Part shown: positions 33,960-42,795 of the stretch, one piece after another
Layout of the letters: every line of letters begins with the position of its first letter
How positions within the stretch are numbered: the stretch's first letter is position 1
From: Bacillus canaveralius
Lineage (GTDB): Bacteria > Bacillota > Bacilli > Bacillales > Cytobacillaceae
DNA length: 64,000 nt
Direction of reading: 5' to 3'
Assembly (NCBI RefSeq): GCF_002860125.1
Contig: NZ_PGVA01000012.1
Span: 1 to 64,000 of the forward strand
Notes under the pieces: generated by a model
The model's input: the letters and a program-made list of their open reading frames with translations, nothing else
The model's database searches: none
What the model was told of the DNA's origin: nothing
Position numbers and translations under genes: made by a program

Positions 33960-34721
33960 GTGACGGATATATTTAAGCCAGGAGAAATTGAAAGCTTAAT
34001 AGACCAGGGTGCAATCTTCTATTTATCACATTCAGGTGGAAAAGACTCACAAGCCATGTACGCTCTTTTGAAAGAAATCATTCCGACAGATCAACTGGTA
34101 GTGGTTCACTCCAATCTAGGAGAGGTTGAATGGCCAGGAGTAATTGAGCATATAAAGTCGACAACTAGTCACCAGGTAAACGTAGTTCAGGCGACTAAGA
34201 CTTTTCTTCAAATGGTTGAGGAGCGAGGCATGTGGCCGAGTGCGGCATATAGGCAATGTACTAGCGATTTGAAGCGAGGCCCGATATTTAAGTTTATCCG
34301 AAATGATTTAAAGCAACATGGCGCTACTATTGCTATTAACTGCATGGGATTAAGAGCTCAAGAATCGTCAGCCAGGGCGAAGAAAGTTCCATTCTCATAT
34401 AACAAACAAGAGAGCGTCAATGGTCGTGTAGTAAGGCACGTTTACAACTGGTTACCGATTTTCTACTTTTCCACAGAAGAAGTATTTCAAACGATTTCTG
34501 ATGCTGGGCAGAAACCCTTTTGGGCATACCAAAGGAACGAACGACTAAGCTGTGTTTTCTGCATAATGGGCTGTGTTAATGATCTCAGACACGGGGCTGA
34601 ACAACGTCCAGAACTGTTTAAAAGATATGTGGAACTTGAGAAGAAAATAGGACACACAATGTTTATGAAAGGTAAGGAGCCTATTTCTTTAGAGGATCAT
34701 ATAGGATTAACCATTTCATAG
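33960..34721 (+). CDS. PAPS reductase-like PP-loop protein
   Basis: A 253-residue protein of the phosphoadenosine phosphosulphate reductase/adenine alpha-hydrolase superfamily. The PP-loop is SGGKDS (25-30); RQCTSDLKRGP and LSCVFCIMGC carry conserved cysteines. Phage and DndC-like members of this family are linked to sulphur transfer or nucleotide chemistry rather than sulphate assimilation; the substrate is unknown. GTG 33960 is strongly supported by AGGAGGG. Unlike its neighbours it reads AT-rich, suggesting a separate origin. Confidence 0.8.
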   Translation: MTDIFKPGEIESLIDQGAIFYLSHSGGKDSQAMYALLKEIIPTDQLVVVHSNLGEVEWPGVIEHIKSTTSHQVNVVQATKTFLQMVEERGMWPSAAYRQCTSDLKRGPIFKFIRNDLKQHGATIAINCMGLRAQESSARAKKVPFSYNKQESVNGRVVRHVYNWLPIFYFSTEEVFQTISDAGQKPFWAYQRNERLSCVFCIMGCVNDLRHGAEQRPELFKRYVELEKKIGHTMFMKGKEPISLEDHIGLTIS

Positions 34722-34748
34722 TTGACCAAAATGTGAAGGAGTGAAAAC

Positions 34749-34955
34749 GTGCAAAAGTTAAAATGTTTATTCGGTTTTCATAAGGAAAGATGGTTAGGCT
34801 TTGAAAAACCGTTTTATCAGCTAGTCCTTATGAAATGTGATTGTTGCGGTAAATACAACGTTTGGCATACAGGAATAAATCTAAATTATTGGACTAAAAA
34901 CCTAAACAAAATTCCCAAAGATATTAGAGAGTTTATCGTTGAAAACAAATTATAG
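34749..34955 (+). CDS. Small phage protein with CDCC cluster, 68 residues
   Basis: Start GTG 34749. The sequence contains LMKCDCCGKYNVWHTG, a possible zinc site together with the N-terminal Cys and His (LKCLFGFHKE). AT-rich like the gene before it. Unrecognised. Confidence 0.6.
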   Translation: MQKLKCLFGFHKERWLGFEKPFYQLVLMKCDCCGKYNVWHTGINLNYWTKNLNKIPKDIREFIVENKL

Positions 34956-35003
34956 TTATGTCGCTATTCGAAGAGATTGTGATAGAAATTCCATCTTTTA
35001 GGT

Positions 35004-35321
35004 GTATCCTTGGAGCCATTAAATGTATCCGTGTAAAATTACACTTTACCATTTATTAGGTGTATCCTTGTATCCTTGAAGAGTGAGAAATTCTATAAAG
35101 GCTGTCTGTATAGGGTTAATGTATCCTTGTAAAAAAGCATGGATACGCCCATGGATACAGCTTAAAGCTTTGTGTGGCAAGGGTTTAACCCTTATTGTAT
35201 CCTTGTATCCTTATAAGTCTATAGAGTATATAGAAATATAGATATATAGAATATAGGAAAATCTATAAATTCTATATACGCGTATAAGTGTGAAACCCGT
35301 TTTTCACGGATACAAGGATAC
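35004..35321. repeat. GTATCC iteron tract with AT-rich flank, candidate phage origin
   Basis: The hexamer GTATCC occurs seven times forward (35004, 35025, 35062, 35070, 35121, 35197, 35205) and four times inverted as GGATAC (35141, 35153, 35308, 35316). Most copies extend to GTATCCTTG. Three pairs are spaced exactly 8 bp. A strongly AT-rich block (about 35214-35280, many TATAG/ATATA steps) lies between the last forward and last inverted copies. The 398-bp gap 34956-35353 has no gene. Iterons beside an AT-rich stretch, between primase-helicase and nuclease/helicase genes, fit a replication origin. Confidence 0.7.
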
Positions 35322-35353
35322 AGGCCTTAAAATTTATGGGAGGTACGGCGAAC

Positions 35354-35641
35354 ATGTTGGAGAGCACATTGGAGCGCCGACTGAAAAACGAGGTCAAGAA
35401 GTTGGGGGGCAAAGCGGTGAAATTCGAATCACCCGGATTTTCTGGGGTGCCGGACCGTCTGGTGCTTCTACCAGGTGGGCGGCTGGTGTTTATCGAGATG
35501 AAAGCCCCGGGCAAAGCTCTGCGACCTCTACAGGAAAAACGAATTACGAATCTCCGGCAGCTGGGCTTTGAAGTGTTCGTGCTGGATTCCGTGGCTACGA
35601 TAAACCAGTTCGTGAAGTGGGTGGACGAAGATGAAATTTAA
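35354..35641 (+). CDS. VRR-NUC domain nuclease
   Basis: A 95-residue stand-alone VRR-NUC (PD-(D/E)xK) nuclease: FESPGFSGVPDRLVLLPGG and RLVFIEMKAPGKALRPLQ contain the catalytic D, E and K. These phage enzymes cut branched DNA and travel with SNF2 helicases, as here, where the two genes overlap by 11 bp. ATG 35354 follows GGGAGGT; an upstream ATG at 35336 is too close to that site. Confidence 0.9.
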   Translation: MLESTLERRLKNEVKKLGGKAVKFESPGFSGVPDRLVLLPGGRLVFIEMKAPGKALRPLQEKRITNLRQLGFEVFVLDSVATINQFVKWVDEDEI

Positions 35642-36989
35642 GCCGCATCTATATCAGGACTTTGCCATACGGCGAATCATCGAGCAGCCGGCTGTCGGAC
35701 TATTCCTGGATATGGGCATGGGCAAAACCGTAAGCACTTTAACCGCGGTAGCCGATCTCCTTCACGATTATTTTGAAGTTTCAAAGGTACTCGTGATCGC
35801 GCCTTTGCGAGTGGCGGAAGATACTTGGAGCCGGGAGACGGAGAAATGGGATCATACTAGATACATGAAGGTGTCAAAAGTGTTGGGACCGGAATCGAAA
35901 AGGATCCAAGCGGTAATGACCCCTGCCGATCTGTATGTGATTAACCGGGAGAACGTTGAGTGGTTGGTGGGTTATTACAAGAGCAAATGGCCTTTTGACA
36001 TGGTGGTGATTGATGAGCTGAGCAGTTTTAAATCTTCAAAGGCCAAAAGGTTTCGGGCATTGAAGAAGGTTCGGCCGTTTATCAAAAGACTTGTCGGTCT
36101 CACCGGCACGCCCGCACCAAACAGTCTGATCGATTTATGGCCGCAGCTGTATTTACTGGACGGGGGAGAGCGCCTGGGCAAAACGATCACCGGTTACCGC
36201 GACCGGTACTTTCAGCCGGACCAGCGTAACCGCCATATCGTGTACAGCTGGAGGTTGCGGCCGGAAGCCGAAAAAGCCATTCATAGCAAAATTTCCGATA
36301 TCTGCATCAGCATGCAGGCAAAGGATTGGCTAGATCTTCCGGAACGGATTGACAACCCTGTCCGCATTCCGCTGCCAGCTCCCGTCCGACAAAAATACAA
36401 GCAGATGGAACGGGATCTGCTTCTTCCGTTTACGGACGGGGATGTCGTGGCTGATACGGCGGCGGTCTTATCCAATAAACTCCTGCAGCTGGCAAACGGG
36501 GCGGTGTACGATGAAAACAAAGCCGTCCAAGAGATCCACCAGGAAAAGCTGAAGAAGTTGGAGGACATCATCGACGCGGCCAACGGCAAACCGATTTTGG
36601 TTTTTTATACTTATCAGCATGATTTGGCCAGGATTCAAAAACACTTTAAACAGGCCAAACTTTTAGAAAATAGCCAGGACATCGCGGACTGGAATAAATC
36701 GGAAATTCCGATGCTGTTAGCCCATCCCGCTTCTGCCGGACATGGCCTAAATCTCCAGGCTGGCGGTCACATCATCGTTTGGTTTGGGTTAACCTGGAGT
36801 CTGGAGCTCTACCAGCAGGCAAACGCCAGATTGGATCGGCAGGGACAGGAGCATCGCGTAATCGTCCATCACTTGGTGGCAGAAGGTACGGTGGACGAAG
36901 ATGTCATGAAAGTCCTCGAGGGCAAAGCGATAGGCCAGGACGCACTACTTGCAGCTGTCAAAGCGAGAATAGAGAAAATCAACACTTAA
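35631..36989 (+). CDS. SNF2-family DNA helicase
   Basis: A 452-residue two-lobe SF2 ATPase. Motif I is LDMGMGKTVSTLTA, motif II DELSSFKS, motif III LTGTPAPNSL; the C-terminal lobe has LAHPASAGHGLNLQAG and ANARLDRQGQEHRV. It is the short phage type that pairs with VRR-NUC for recombination or replication restart. It begins inside the nuclease gene and is followed after 22 bp by the late regulator. Confidence 0.9.
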   Translation: MKFKPHLYQDFAIRRIIEQPAVGLFLDMGMGKTVSTLTAVADLLHDYFEVSKVLVIAPLRVAEDTWSRETEKWDHTRYMKVSKVLGPESKRIQAVMTPADLYVINRENVEWLVGYYKSKWPFDMVVIDELSSFKSSKAKRFRALKKVRPFIKRLVGLTGTPAPNSLIDLWPQLYLLDGGERLGKTITGYRDRYFQPDQRNRHIVYSWRLRPEAEKAIHSKISDICISMQAKDWLDLPERIDNPVRIPLPAPVRQKYKQMERDLLLPFTDGDVVADTAAVLSNKLLQLANGAVYDENKAVQEIHQEKLKKLEDIIDAANGKPILVFYTYQHDLARIQKHFKQAKLLENSQDIADWNKSEIPMLLAHPASAGHGLNLQAGGHIIVWFGLTWSLELYQQANARLDRQGQEHRVIVHHLVAEGTVDEDVMKVLEGKAIGQDALLAAVKARIEKINT

Positions 36990-37011
36990 CGGGGAAATGA
37001 GGGAGCTGTCG

Positions 37012-37545
37012 ATGACAAAATTAAGCCCAAGGCTAGTTGAAGAAGTAACAAAAGTCGCAGTCCAGGCAGCCATCGAATATCTGGAAAAGCAAGAAAAAGC
37101 GAAAAAGAAAAACAAAGTGGATCGCCGTTTGCGAAACATTAAATTGCTTTTGCGTAACTATCGAAGTCTGAAAAAGCATTGTGAAGGGTTGAAGGAAGAC
37201 ATCATCGAACTGGATGAGGCGCTGGCCCTGGATGAATTTAATACAGATACGCTTGCCATTGAATCCATTAAGAAGAGCAAAAAAAGAACGATTGCGATGA
37301 TCCGCTTTGTGGACCAGATGCTGGAGGTCTATCGAATTATGTGTGAGGTCTCGGGAAAGGAAGAGGACAGGAGACGATACCGGGCCGTTTATCTTTTGTA
37401 TATTTCAGAGCAAAAAATAGGGGCCGAAAAAATTGCCCGGGCACTTTCGACCAATTTACGTACGGTTTATAAGGACGTGGATAATGCTAGCAAAGCTTTG
37501 GCAGTACTGGTTTTTGGAATAGATTCCATTCGATTTGCAGACTGA
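37012..37545 (+). CDS. ArpU/RinA-like late transcription regulator
   Basis: A 177-residue helical protein with a coiled-coil middle (about 40-110) and a C-terminal sigma-70 region 4-like HTH (YLLYISEQKIGAEKIARALS, NLRTVYKDVDNA). This matches the ArpU family that activates late genes in Gram-positive phages. It is the last gene before terminase, as expected. I chose ATG 37012 with GAGGGAG upstream; ATG 36997 is an alternative. Confidence 0.75.
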   Translation: MTKLSPRLVEEVTKVAVQAAIEYLEKQEKAKKKNKVDRRLRNIKLLLRNYRSLKKHCEGLKEDIIELDEALALDEFNTDTLAIESIKKSKKRTIAMIRFVDQMLEVYRIMCEVSGKEEDRRRYRAVYLLYISEQKIGAEKIARALSTNLRTVYKDVDNASKALAVLVFGIDSIRFAD

Positions 37546-37661
37546 TTATGCCAGGGCAAAAAGAGGGCATTTTATTTACACTATAATCGTGCTACAATGA
37601 TAGTGTGGAAAAATGTAACACGTTTATTTTTGGCATAAAAGGCTATTTAAAATAAGTTCAG
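37546..37661 (+). promoter_or_regulatory. Late control region upstream of terminase
   Basis: The gap after the ArpU-like gene contains an extended -10-like TGCTACAAT near 37590 without a good -35 box, consistent with an activator-dependent promoter. It is followed by a hairpin terminator at 37662, so late transcription would start and meet this structure before the terminase genes. Confidence 0.45.
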
Positions 37662-37688
37662 GGCATCCGATTTTTCGGGTGCCTTTTC
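37662..37688 (+). terminator. Terminator/attenuator before the late operon
   Basis: A 9-bp stem (GGCATCCGA / TCGGGTGCC, one G-T pair), a TTTT loop and then TTTTC, 22 bp upstream of the small terminase start. Confidence 0.75.
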
Positions 37689-37710
37689 TATTGGGGGCGG
37701 TGATTATGTG

Positions 37711-38235
37711 ATGCGAAAACTTACGGCGAAACAACAACGATTTGTGGAAGAATACTTGATTGATCTCAATGCGTCTAGAGCGATGAAGAGAGCGGGGTAT
37801 AAGAGTAAAAATCCTGATGTTGATGGTCATAACCTCCTAGTAAAACCTAGTATTCAACAAGAAATAAACAAAGCGATGGAAAAACGGTCTAAACGAACAG
37901 AAATCACACAGGATCGCGTCCTCCAGGAGCTCGCCAAGGTTGGTTTTGCCGACATTAAGGATTTTCTTTCTTTCCGTACCGAAAAAACGATCGTGGGCAG
38001 AGACAAAGAGGGTAATCAGATTGTCGATTATGCCCATGTAGTTGACCTGAAAAGCAGCGATGAGATAGACGGCACGTTGATCAGTGAGATTGGCTTGAAA
38101 GATGGCCAGCTTAAGTTTAAGCTGCATGACAAGATGAGGGCTCTACAGGATATCGGCCGCCATCTTGGAATGTTCACAGATAAACTGGAAGCCAAAATAA
38201 CCGTCAAAAACAAACTGGAAGAGTTCTTTGAATGA
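37711..38235 (+). CDS. Terminase small subunit
   Basis: A 174-residue protein with Terminase_2 features: RKLTAKQQRFVEEYLIDLNA, SRAMKRAGYKSKNPDVDGHN and LVKPSIQQEINKAMEKR. It recognises phage DNA for packaging. ATG 37711 lies just after GTG 37708; GGGGGCGGTG is upstream of both. The stop overlaps the large subunit start. Confidence 0.88.
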   Translation: MRKLTAKQQRFVEEYLIDLNASRAMKRAGYKSKNPDVDGHNLLVKPSIQQEINKAMEKRSKRTEITQDRVLQELAKVGFADIKDFLSFRTEKTIVGRDKEGNQIVDYAHVVDLKSSDEIDGTLISEIGLKDGQLKFKLHDKMRALQDIGRHLGMFTDKLEAKITVKNKLEEFFE

Positions 38236-40043
38236 TGAATGCGAAGAAACTGATCGATAAGAGAAAAGATCTATGGGCCGCTGATCACGACATCGAGAAA
38301 GACCAGGAGTTTGTCCAGGCCATTGCCCATTATCTACTCAGCCCTGAAGGTGATTCTCTCAGAAAAGAGATCCAGGACCATCCGGAATACTTGATTGAGA
38401 TGGCGTTTATCATCGTCGACAAACTTCAGGAGACCGTTCCGTTTTTTATAAACGACGTCCAGGCGGAGTTTCTGGCCACTCTGAAACAAGCCATAGAGGA
38501 TTTCAAAGCGGGCATTCGGCTTCACCTGAAGTTTCTCGTGTTAAAAGGTCGGCAGCAAGGTTTTACGTCGATTATCACGGCGTATCAGCTCGCCTGCAGC
38601 ATTACCCAGAAAAACTTTGCCGGCTTTACCCTGGCTGATGACCAGGACAATACGTTCACGATTTTCTCCGACAAAGCCAAATACCCATACGACAATCTGC
38701 CGGAAGCTTTGAAGCCTGTCGAAAAATACAACAACCGAAGGGAACTCCACTTTGAAAAACTCAATAGCCGCTGGCGTGTGGCGACAGCTGGCAGCAAAGG
38801 CGTGGGTCGTTCCAAGACCTTAAACTTCTTCCATGGATCAGAGGTTGCTTTTTGGGATGACTTGAAAGGGATCCTGACAGGACTCAATCCCGCTTTGACC
38901 AAAGATAGTATTCAGATCCTGGAGAGTACCGCGAATGGACATAACGCCTTTAAGGACTTGTGGGATGATGATAACAATTGGCAGGGCTTGTTTTACGAGT
39001 GGTGGAAAACCCAGGAATATCGACAAGCCTTTGAAAATGACGAGGCTCGCGCATCCTTCCAGGAGAGAGTTAAGAACAGCCAGGAACAATCGGACGCCAA
39101 CAGTGAACAATGGGTATACCATCGCTGCAAGTGGCTGCTAGAGTTCATTGGCCTCGAGTGGGAGCAGATCTACTGGTACTACAACCAGTGGAAGGATTAC
39201 CGGAATGATATCAAGCAGGAGTATCCTTGCACCGCAGACGAATCGTTTATCGCGTCCGGTGACAGCGTGTTTGATAAAGAGAAGATCATTGCCCGTAAAG
39301 AAGAGCTCAAGCGAAACAGCCCGATCCTGAAGGTCGGGTATTTTGCGTTTGACTACCAAAACGAAAAGATCATCGACCGCACGATCAAATGGGTCGATGA
39401 TCCAACAGGTGCGATCACCATCTTCAAAGAACCGAAAAAAGTGGATGGCGAGGGAAACTTTATTCAGTACCCGTATGTGGGCGGTGGTGATACTGCGGGT
39501 GACGGCTCAGACTTCTTTGCCGGTCACGTTCTCGACAATATCACCGGTGAGCAAGTGGCGGTCCTACACCATCAGTACGATGAGGATCTGTATGCCAGGC
39601 AGATGTACTGCCTGGGCAAGCATTATAACTATGCGCTGCTGTCGATTGAAGTGAACTTCTCCACCTATCCGGTGAAGGAGCTGCAGCGATTAGGGTATGC
39701 CAGGCAGTATCGCCGTGAGGTCATGGATGAGATCAGCAACAAGCGCCAGCATAAATATGGTTTCCGCACGACGACCGTCACGCGTCCCGTCATTATCGCG
39801 GAGCTCGTGGTCGTGGTCCGTGATCATATTGAGCTCATCAATGATATTAAGACTCTCGATGAAATGCTGACGTTTGTGAAGGATGAGAACAAAAAGCCGG
39901 TCGCCCAGGATGGAAAGCGTGACGACCTGGTGTTGGGTCTGGCCATCTCGCATAATGCCAGGGAACAGCAAAGTATGCGGGTGATCACACATCAGGAAGA
40001 TGAGCCTGAGTACGAGGTAGCCTTCGGGAATACAGGATATTAG
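38232..40043 (+). CDS. Terminase large subunit
   Basis: A 603-residue packaging motor. The ATPase half has a Walker A-like LVLKGRQQGFTS, the Walker B region in NFFHGSEVAFWDDL and coupling motif ILESTANG. The nuclease half has YVGGGDTAGDGSDFFAG and VNFSTYPVKEL. It is complete and in the normal size range. ATG 38232 overlaps the small-subunit stop. By overall type it resembles terminases of headful-packaging phages, but the packaging mode cannot be read from this alone. Confidence 0.9.
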   Translation: MMNAKKLIDKRKDLWAADHDIEKDQEFVQAIAHYLLSPEGDSLRKEIQDHPEYLIEMAFIIVDKLQETVPFFINDVQAEFLATLKQAIEDFKAGIRLHLKFLVLKGRQQGFTSIITAYQLACSITQKNFAGFTLADDQDNTFTIFSDKAKYPYDNLPEALKPVEKYNNRRELHFEKLNSRWRVATAGSKGVGRSKTLNFFHGSEVAFWDDLKGILTGLNPALTKDSIQILESTANGHNAFKDLWDDDNNWQGLFYEWWKTQEYRQAFENDEARASFQERVKNSQEQSDANSEQWVYHRCKWLLEFIGLEWEQIYWYYNQWKDYRNDIKQEYPCTADESFIASGDSVFDKEKIIARKEELKRNSPILKVGYFAFDYQNEKIIDRTIKWVDDPTGAITIFKEPKKVDGEGNFIQYPYVGGGDTAGDGSDFFAGHVLDNITGEQVAVLHHQYDEDLYARQMYCLGKHYNYALLSIEVNFSTYPVKELQRLGYARQYRREVMDEISNKRQHKYGFRTTTVTRPVIIAELVVVVRDHIELINDIKTLDEMLTFVKDENKKPVAQDGKRDDLVLGLAISHNAREQQSMRVITHQEDEPEYEVAFGNTGY

Positions 40044-40054
40044 GAGGGCAAGGC

Positions 40055-40327
40055 ATGGATATACAAGAAATGCTAGATCGGGTTGAACCTGGAGAAATCC
40101 TCGCTGCGAAAGATGAAAGTGCAGCATGGGAGGATTTCGAAGTGATGGCGTTTGGTAAACGAGGATCCACAGAAGATAAGCTGAATGACATTCGGATTTA
40201 CGGCTACAAGATTTTTATCGTGCCATCTGAGAAGAAAATCTATGACGACATTGCAGGCGTTGTGCAAGAGTTTACAGCTGAAGGCAGAGGGAAGGTTCTC
40301 ACCAACTTAGGTGATCCAGATGTCTGA
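40055..40327 (+). CDS. Hypothetical phage protein, 90 residues
   Basis: ATG 40055, after AGGAGGGC. Begins MDIQEMLDRVEPGEILAAKD and has a strand-rich centre (IRIYGYKIFIVPSEKKIYDD). Lies between terminase and portal. No family recognised. Overlaps the next start by 8 bp. Confidence 0.65.
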   Translation: MDIQEMLDRVEPGEILAAKDESAAWEDFEVMAFGKRGSTEDKLNDIRIYGYKIFIVPSEKKIYDDIAGVVQEFTAEGRGKVLTNLGDPDV

Positions 40328-40499
40328 GCCAAACGAAGAATATCTCAAACTCTATCAAGAGGTTGATAGTTTCCTGCAGTATGCGGATGAGGAAGCGGCG
40401 AAGGTACCCGGCAGTAAGTGGGCAACCGTGATTCATAGCGATTATCTTAACGCGATGCGATTGAAACTGGATTTGTTGCAAAAGATGGGGATAAAGTAG
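40320..40499 (+). CDS. Hypothetical phage protein, 59 residues
   Basis: ATG 40320 follows AGGTGAT. A short helical protein (NEEYLKLYQEVDSFLQYADE). Unrecognised. An in-frame GTG at 40311 overlaps the ribosome site. Confidence 0.6.
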   Translation: MSEPNEEYLKLYQEVDSFLQYADEEAAKVPGSKWATVIHSDYLNAMRLKLDLLQKMGIK

Positions 40500-40507
40500 G
40501 TGAGTAC

Positions 40508-42367
40508 ATGCAAAAAGTGGACGAGTCGCAGAAGAATCTGCAGAAATACCTGAACCGGATCGAAGCGGCAGAGAAGTTTCGCCAGGGCTACGAGGATCTT
40601 TGGAGACGCTGCTATCGCAGATGGCGCAATCATAAAGAAAAGCTGATTGATCCGAACACCAGGAAAGAAGTGAAGGACCGGTCCAATATCTCCATCCCGT
40701 ATACATTCGTCCAGGTGGAGACCATCCTGCCGAGAATGGTGGAAGGGCTGTTTGCTTCAAGGCCTTATGTGGCCATCAAAGGTCGGGAGAAGATGGATGA
40801 ACCGAATGCCAAAGCACATGAGATCCTTCTCGACTGGCAGCTCGGTGACCGGATGGATATCCGCGATATTTTTTCTTCTGGACTAAAGGGTCTGACCCTT
40901 TATGGAACAGGCGTGGCCTACACGGGATGGAAGTATGAAGAACAGCAGGTTATCCGGAAACAAATGATGGATGTGGTTGAAGTGGATGAGAATGAAGAGC
41001 CGATCATCGGGTATGATGGCAGCCTCCAGTATCTCACCGATGAAGAAGGCGAGCCGATTCAAGAGCTTCAGCCCGTCAAAATGAATATCGTCGCACATGA
41101 TGATCCGGAAGTGAAGTTCCTGGATCTTTTTTTGTTTTTCACGGATCCGCACTCCGAGGACATTGACGATGCTCGCTATTGTGGCCATATCGAATATATG
41201 ACCAAAGAGGAGCTGCAGAATCTCGAGAAGATGGAACTTGGCCACAAATTCGACTGGGATGAAATTTCCAATGAAGATAAGCTCAATGATTCGAAGAACC
41301 AGCGCATGAGCAGTGTCGGCCTTCCGTCTGCCAGCACATCCATCAATTCCGAGGATGCACTCTATGAGGTGATTCACTACTGGGAAGATGACAAGAAAGT
41401 CATGATCATCAACCGAACCTATGTCGCCTTTGAAGGGGAGAATCCGTTTTGGCACAAGAAAAAGCCCTATGTCAAAGACGTGTATACCGAAGTGCCTGGC
41501 GAATTCTATGGCATGGGTGTAGTCGAGATCATGGAAGATCTGCAGGATGAGCTGAACACGGAACGCAATATGCGGATTGACTACCGCGCATTCTCGCTTC
41601 GGCGTATGTTCAAGGTGCGACGAGGCTCCGATATCAGCCGCAGCGAGCTGAAGTGGCGGCCAGGCGGCATCATCAATGTTGACAACATGGATGACGTGCA
41701 GGAGTTCAAAGTGGAAGCTGGCATTGGCGCCAGCTTTGGCCAGGAAGACATGATCAAGCAGGACATGAAGGATGCATCCGGCGCTCACGATGTCGTGATG
41801 GGTACAGCCAACACCAGTGAGACGGCTACCACCACCATGACCAAAGACAATAATGCTTCCGTTCGCTTCAAGCATATTATCTCCAGCATCGAGAACCGAT
41901 TGCTCACCGGTATTGCCAGGCACATCATTCAGCTGAACCAGCAGTTTATCGATGACGAGAAGATCCTGCGTGTCGCGGGTCAGAATGGTGACGATTGGGT
42001 CACAATCAGTCCGGAAGAAATTCAAGGCGAATTCGACCTGGTGCCCATGGGCACAAGCGTTGAGCCGTTGGCCAACAAAGAAGCGTTCAAGCAGCGCATG
42101 ATTGAGTTGTACAACGTCATTGCCGGTGATGCGATGATGATTCAGTTTCCGGATAAACGCCGTAACCTGCTGAAGAAAGTCCTTGAGGCATTCGACATCA
42201 AGGATACGGAAACGCTCCTGCCATCCGATGAAGAGCTGTTTCCGCCAACTCCAACAGTGAATTCCGAAGTGGATCCGGTGACAGGACAGCCTATCGTATC
42301 TCCAGCTGCAGGCGGTGGAGCCAATACGGCTGCCGTTCAGGAACAGGGGCTGATGATGAATGGATAA
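40508..42367 (+). CDS. Portal protein
   Basis: A 619-residue protein with podovirus-type portal features. The N-terminal region has YVAIKGREK-like packing (GLFASRPYVAIKGREKMDEP). The core has EFYGMGVVEIMEDLQDELNT, RNMRIDYRAFSLRRMFKVRR and LKWRPGGIINVDNMDDVQEF, and the stem helix region follows. The gene follows terminase, as in most tailed phages. The C-terminus is Pro/Gly-rich and flexible. Its length and motifs resemble P22-like/SU10-like portals more than the 400-residue siphovirus HK97 type. Confidence 0.85.
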   Translation: MQKVDESQKNLQKYLNRIEAAEKFRQGYEDLWRRCYRRWRNHKEKLIDPNTRKEVKDRSNISIPYTFVQVETILPRMVEGLFASRPYVAIKGREKMDEPNAKAHEILLDWQLGDRMDIRDIFSSGLKGLTLYGTGVAYTGWKYEEQQVIRKQMMDVVEVDENEEPIIGYDGSLQYLTDEEGEPIQELQPVKMNIVAHDDPEVKFLDLFLFFTDPHSEDIDDARYCGHIEYMTKEELQNLEKMELGHKFDWDEISNEDKLNDSKNQRMSSVGLPSASTSINSEDALYEVIHYWEDDKKVMIINRTYVAFEGENPFWHKKKPYVKDVYTEVPGEFYGMGVVEIMEDLQDELNTERNMRIDYRAFSLRRMFKVRRGSDISRSELKWRPGGIINVDNMDDVQEFKVEAGIGASFGQEDMIKQDMKDASGAHDVVMGTANTSETATTTMTKDNNASVRFKHIISSIENRLLTGIARHIIQLNQQFIDDEKILRVAGQNGDDWVTISPEEIQGEFDLVPMGTSVEPLANKEAFKQRMIELYNVIAGDAMMIQFPDKRRNLLKKVLEAFDIKDTETLLPSDEELFPPTPTVNSEVDPVTGQPIVSPAAGGGANTAAVQEQGLMMNG

Positions 42368-42569
42368 AGACCAGAAGAGAGAAGCTCTTCTCAACATGCT
42401 AGATTCCGAGGGCTGGAAGCTGGTAGAGAAATATATAGCGGATCGCATTGAAGATCACGAGAAGCAACTGCTTCACTGTCCGCTGGATGACGTCACGAAA
42501 CATAGGGAACGTCACCAGGCATTAATGTTGGTGATTGACTATATAAAAAAGAATTCGGAGGTTAATTAA
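42360..42569 (+). CDS. Hypothetical phage protein, 69 residues
   Basis: ATG 42360 overlaps the portal end by 8 bp. A helical, charged protein (MDKDQKREALLNMLDSEGWK, RHQALMLVIDYIKKNSE). Found between portal and the anti-CBASS gene, and one base ahead of it. Unrecognised. Confidence 0.65.
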   Translation: MDKDQKREALLNMLDSEGWKLVEKYIADRIEDHEKQLLHCPLDDVTKHRERHQALMLVIDYIKKNSEVN

Positions 42570-42570
42570 A

Positions 42571-42780
42571 ATGCCAATAAATCCACAAATTGAAAACAAT
42601 TTTAAGTATCATGCCCCAAAAGAAGGGCAGCCAGAAAAGTATACGGCTATTCGTGAAAAGGCGAAAGATCTTGCTTATCTCATCGATGAGCTTTGCCCGA
42701 ATTCGCGAGAAAAGTCAGTGGCGATTACTAATCTTGAAACGGCTGTGATGTGGGCTAATGCAGCTGTGGCAAGAAACTAG
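42571..42780 (+). CDS. acb2: Acb2-family anti-CBASS cyclic-nucleotide sponge
   Basis: A 69-residue protein with the Acb2/Tad1 hairpin-domain pattern: IENNFKYHAPKEGQPEKYTA, then LIDELCPNSREKSVAITNLE and AVMWANAAVARN. The helical C-terminal segment SREKS(L/V)A-T-LE-AVMWANAA-ARN is the family hallmark. Known Acb2 proteins form hexamers that sequester cyclic di- and trinucleotides and so block CBASS immunity. CGGAGG lies upstream. It sits among virion genes, where acb2 genes are often found, beside a RyR-domain gene. Identification is from recalled family pattern. Confidence 0.78.
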   Translation: MPINPQIENNFKYHAPKEGQPEKYTAIREKAKDLAYLIDELCPNSREKSVAITNLETAVMWANAAVARN

Positions 42781-42795
42781 AGGAGGAAAATTAAT

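Noticed and set aside
35214-35300. AT-rich TATAG-repeat stretch considered as a CRISPR or tRNA cluster
   Set aside because: Irregular short steps without conserved repeats, spacers or cloverleaf; better explained as the AT-rich part of the iteron tract.
40883-42448. 521-residue minus-strand open frame opposite the portal gene
   Set aside because: Mirror of the GC-rich portal coding strand; rich in His, Ile and Leu runs without any domain, and no ribosome site.
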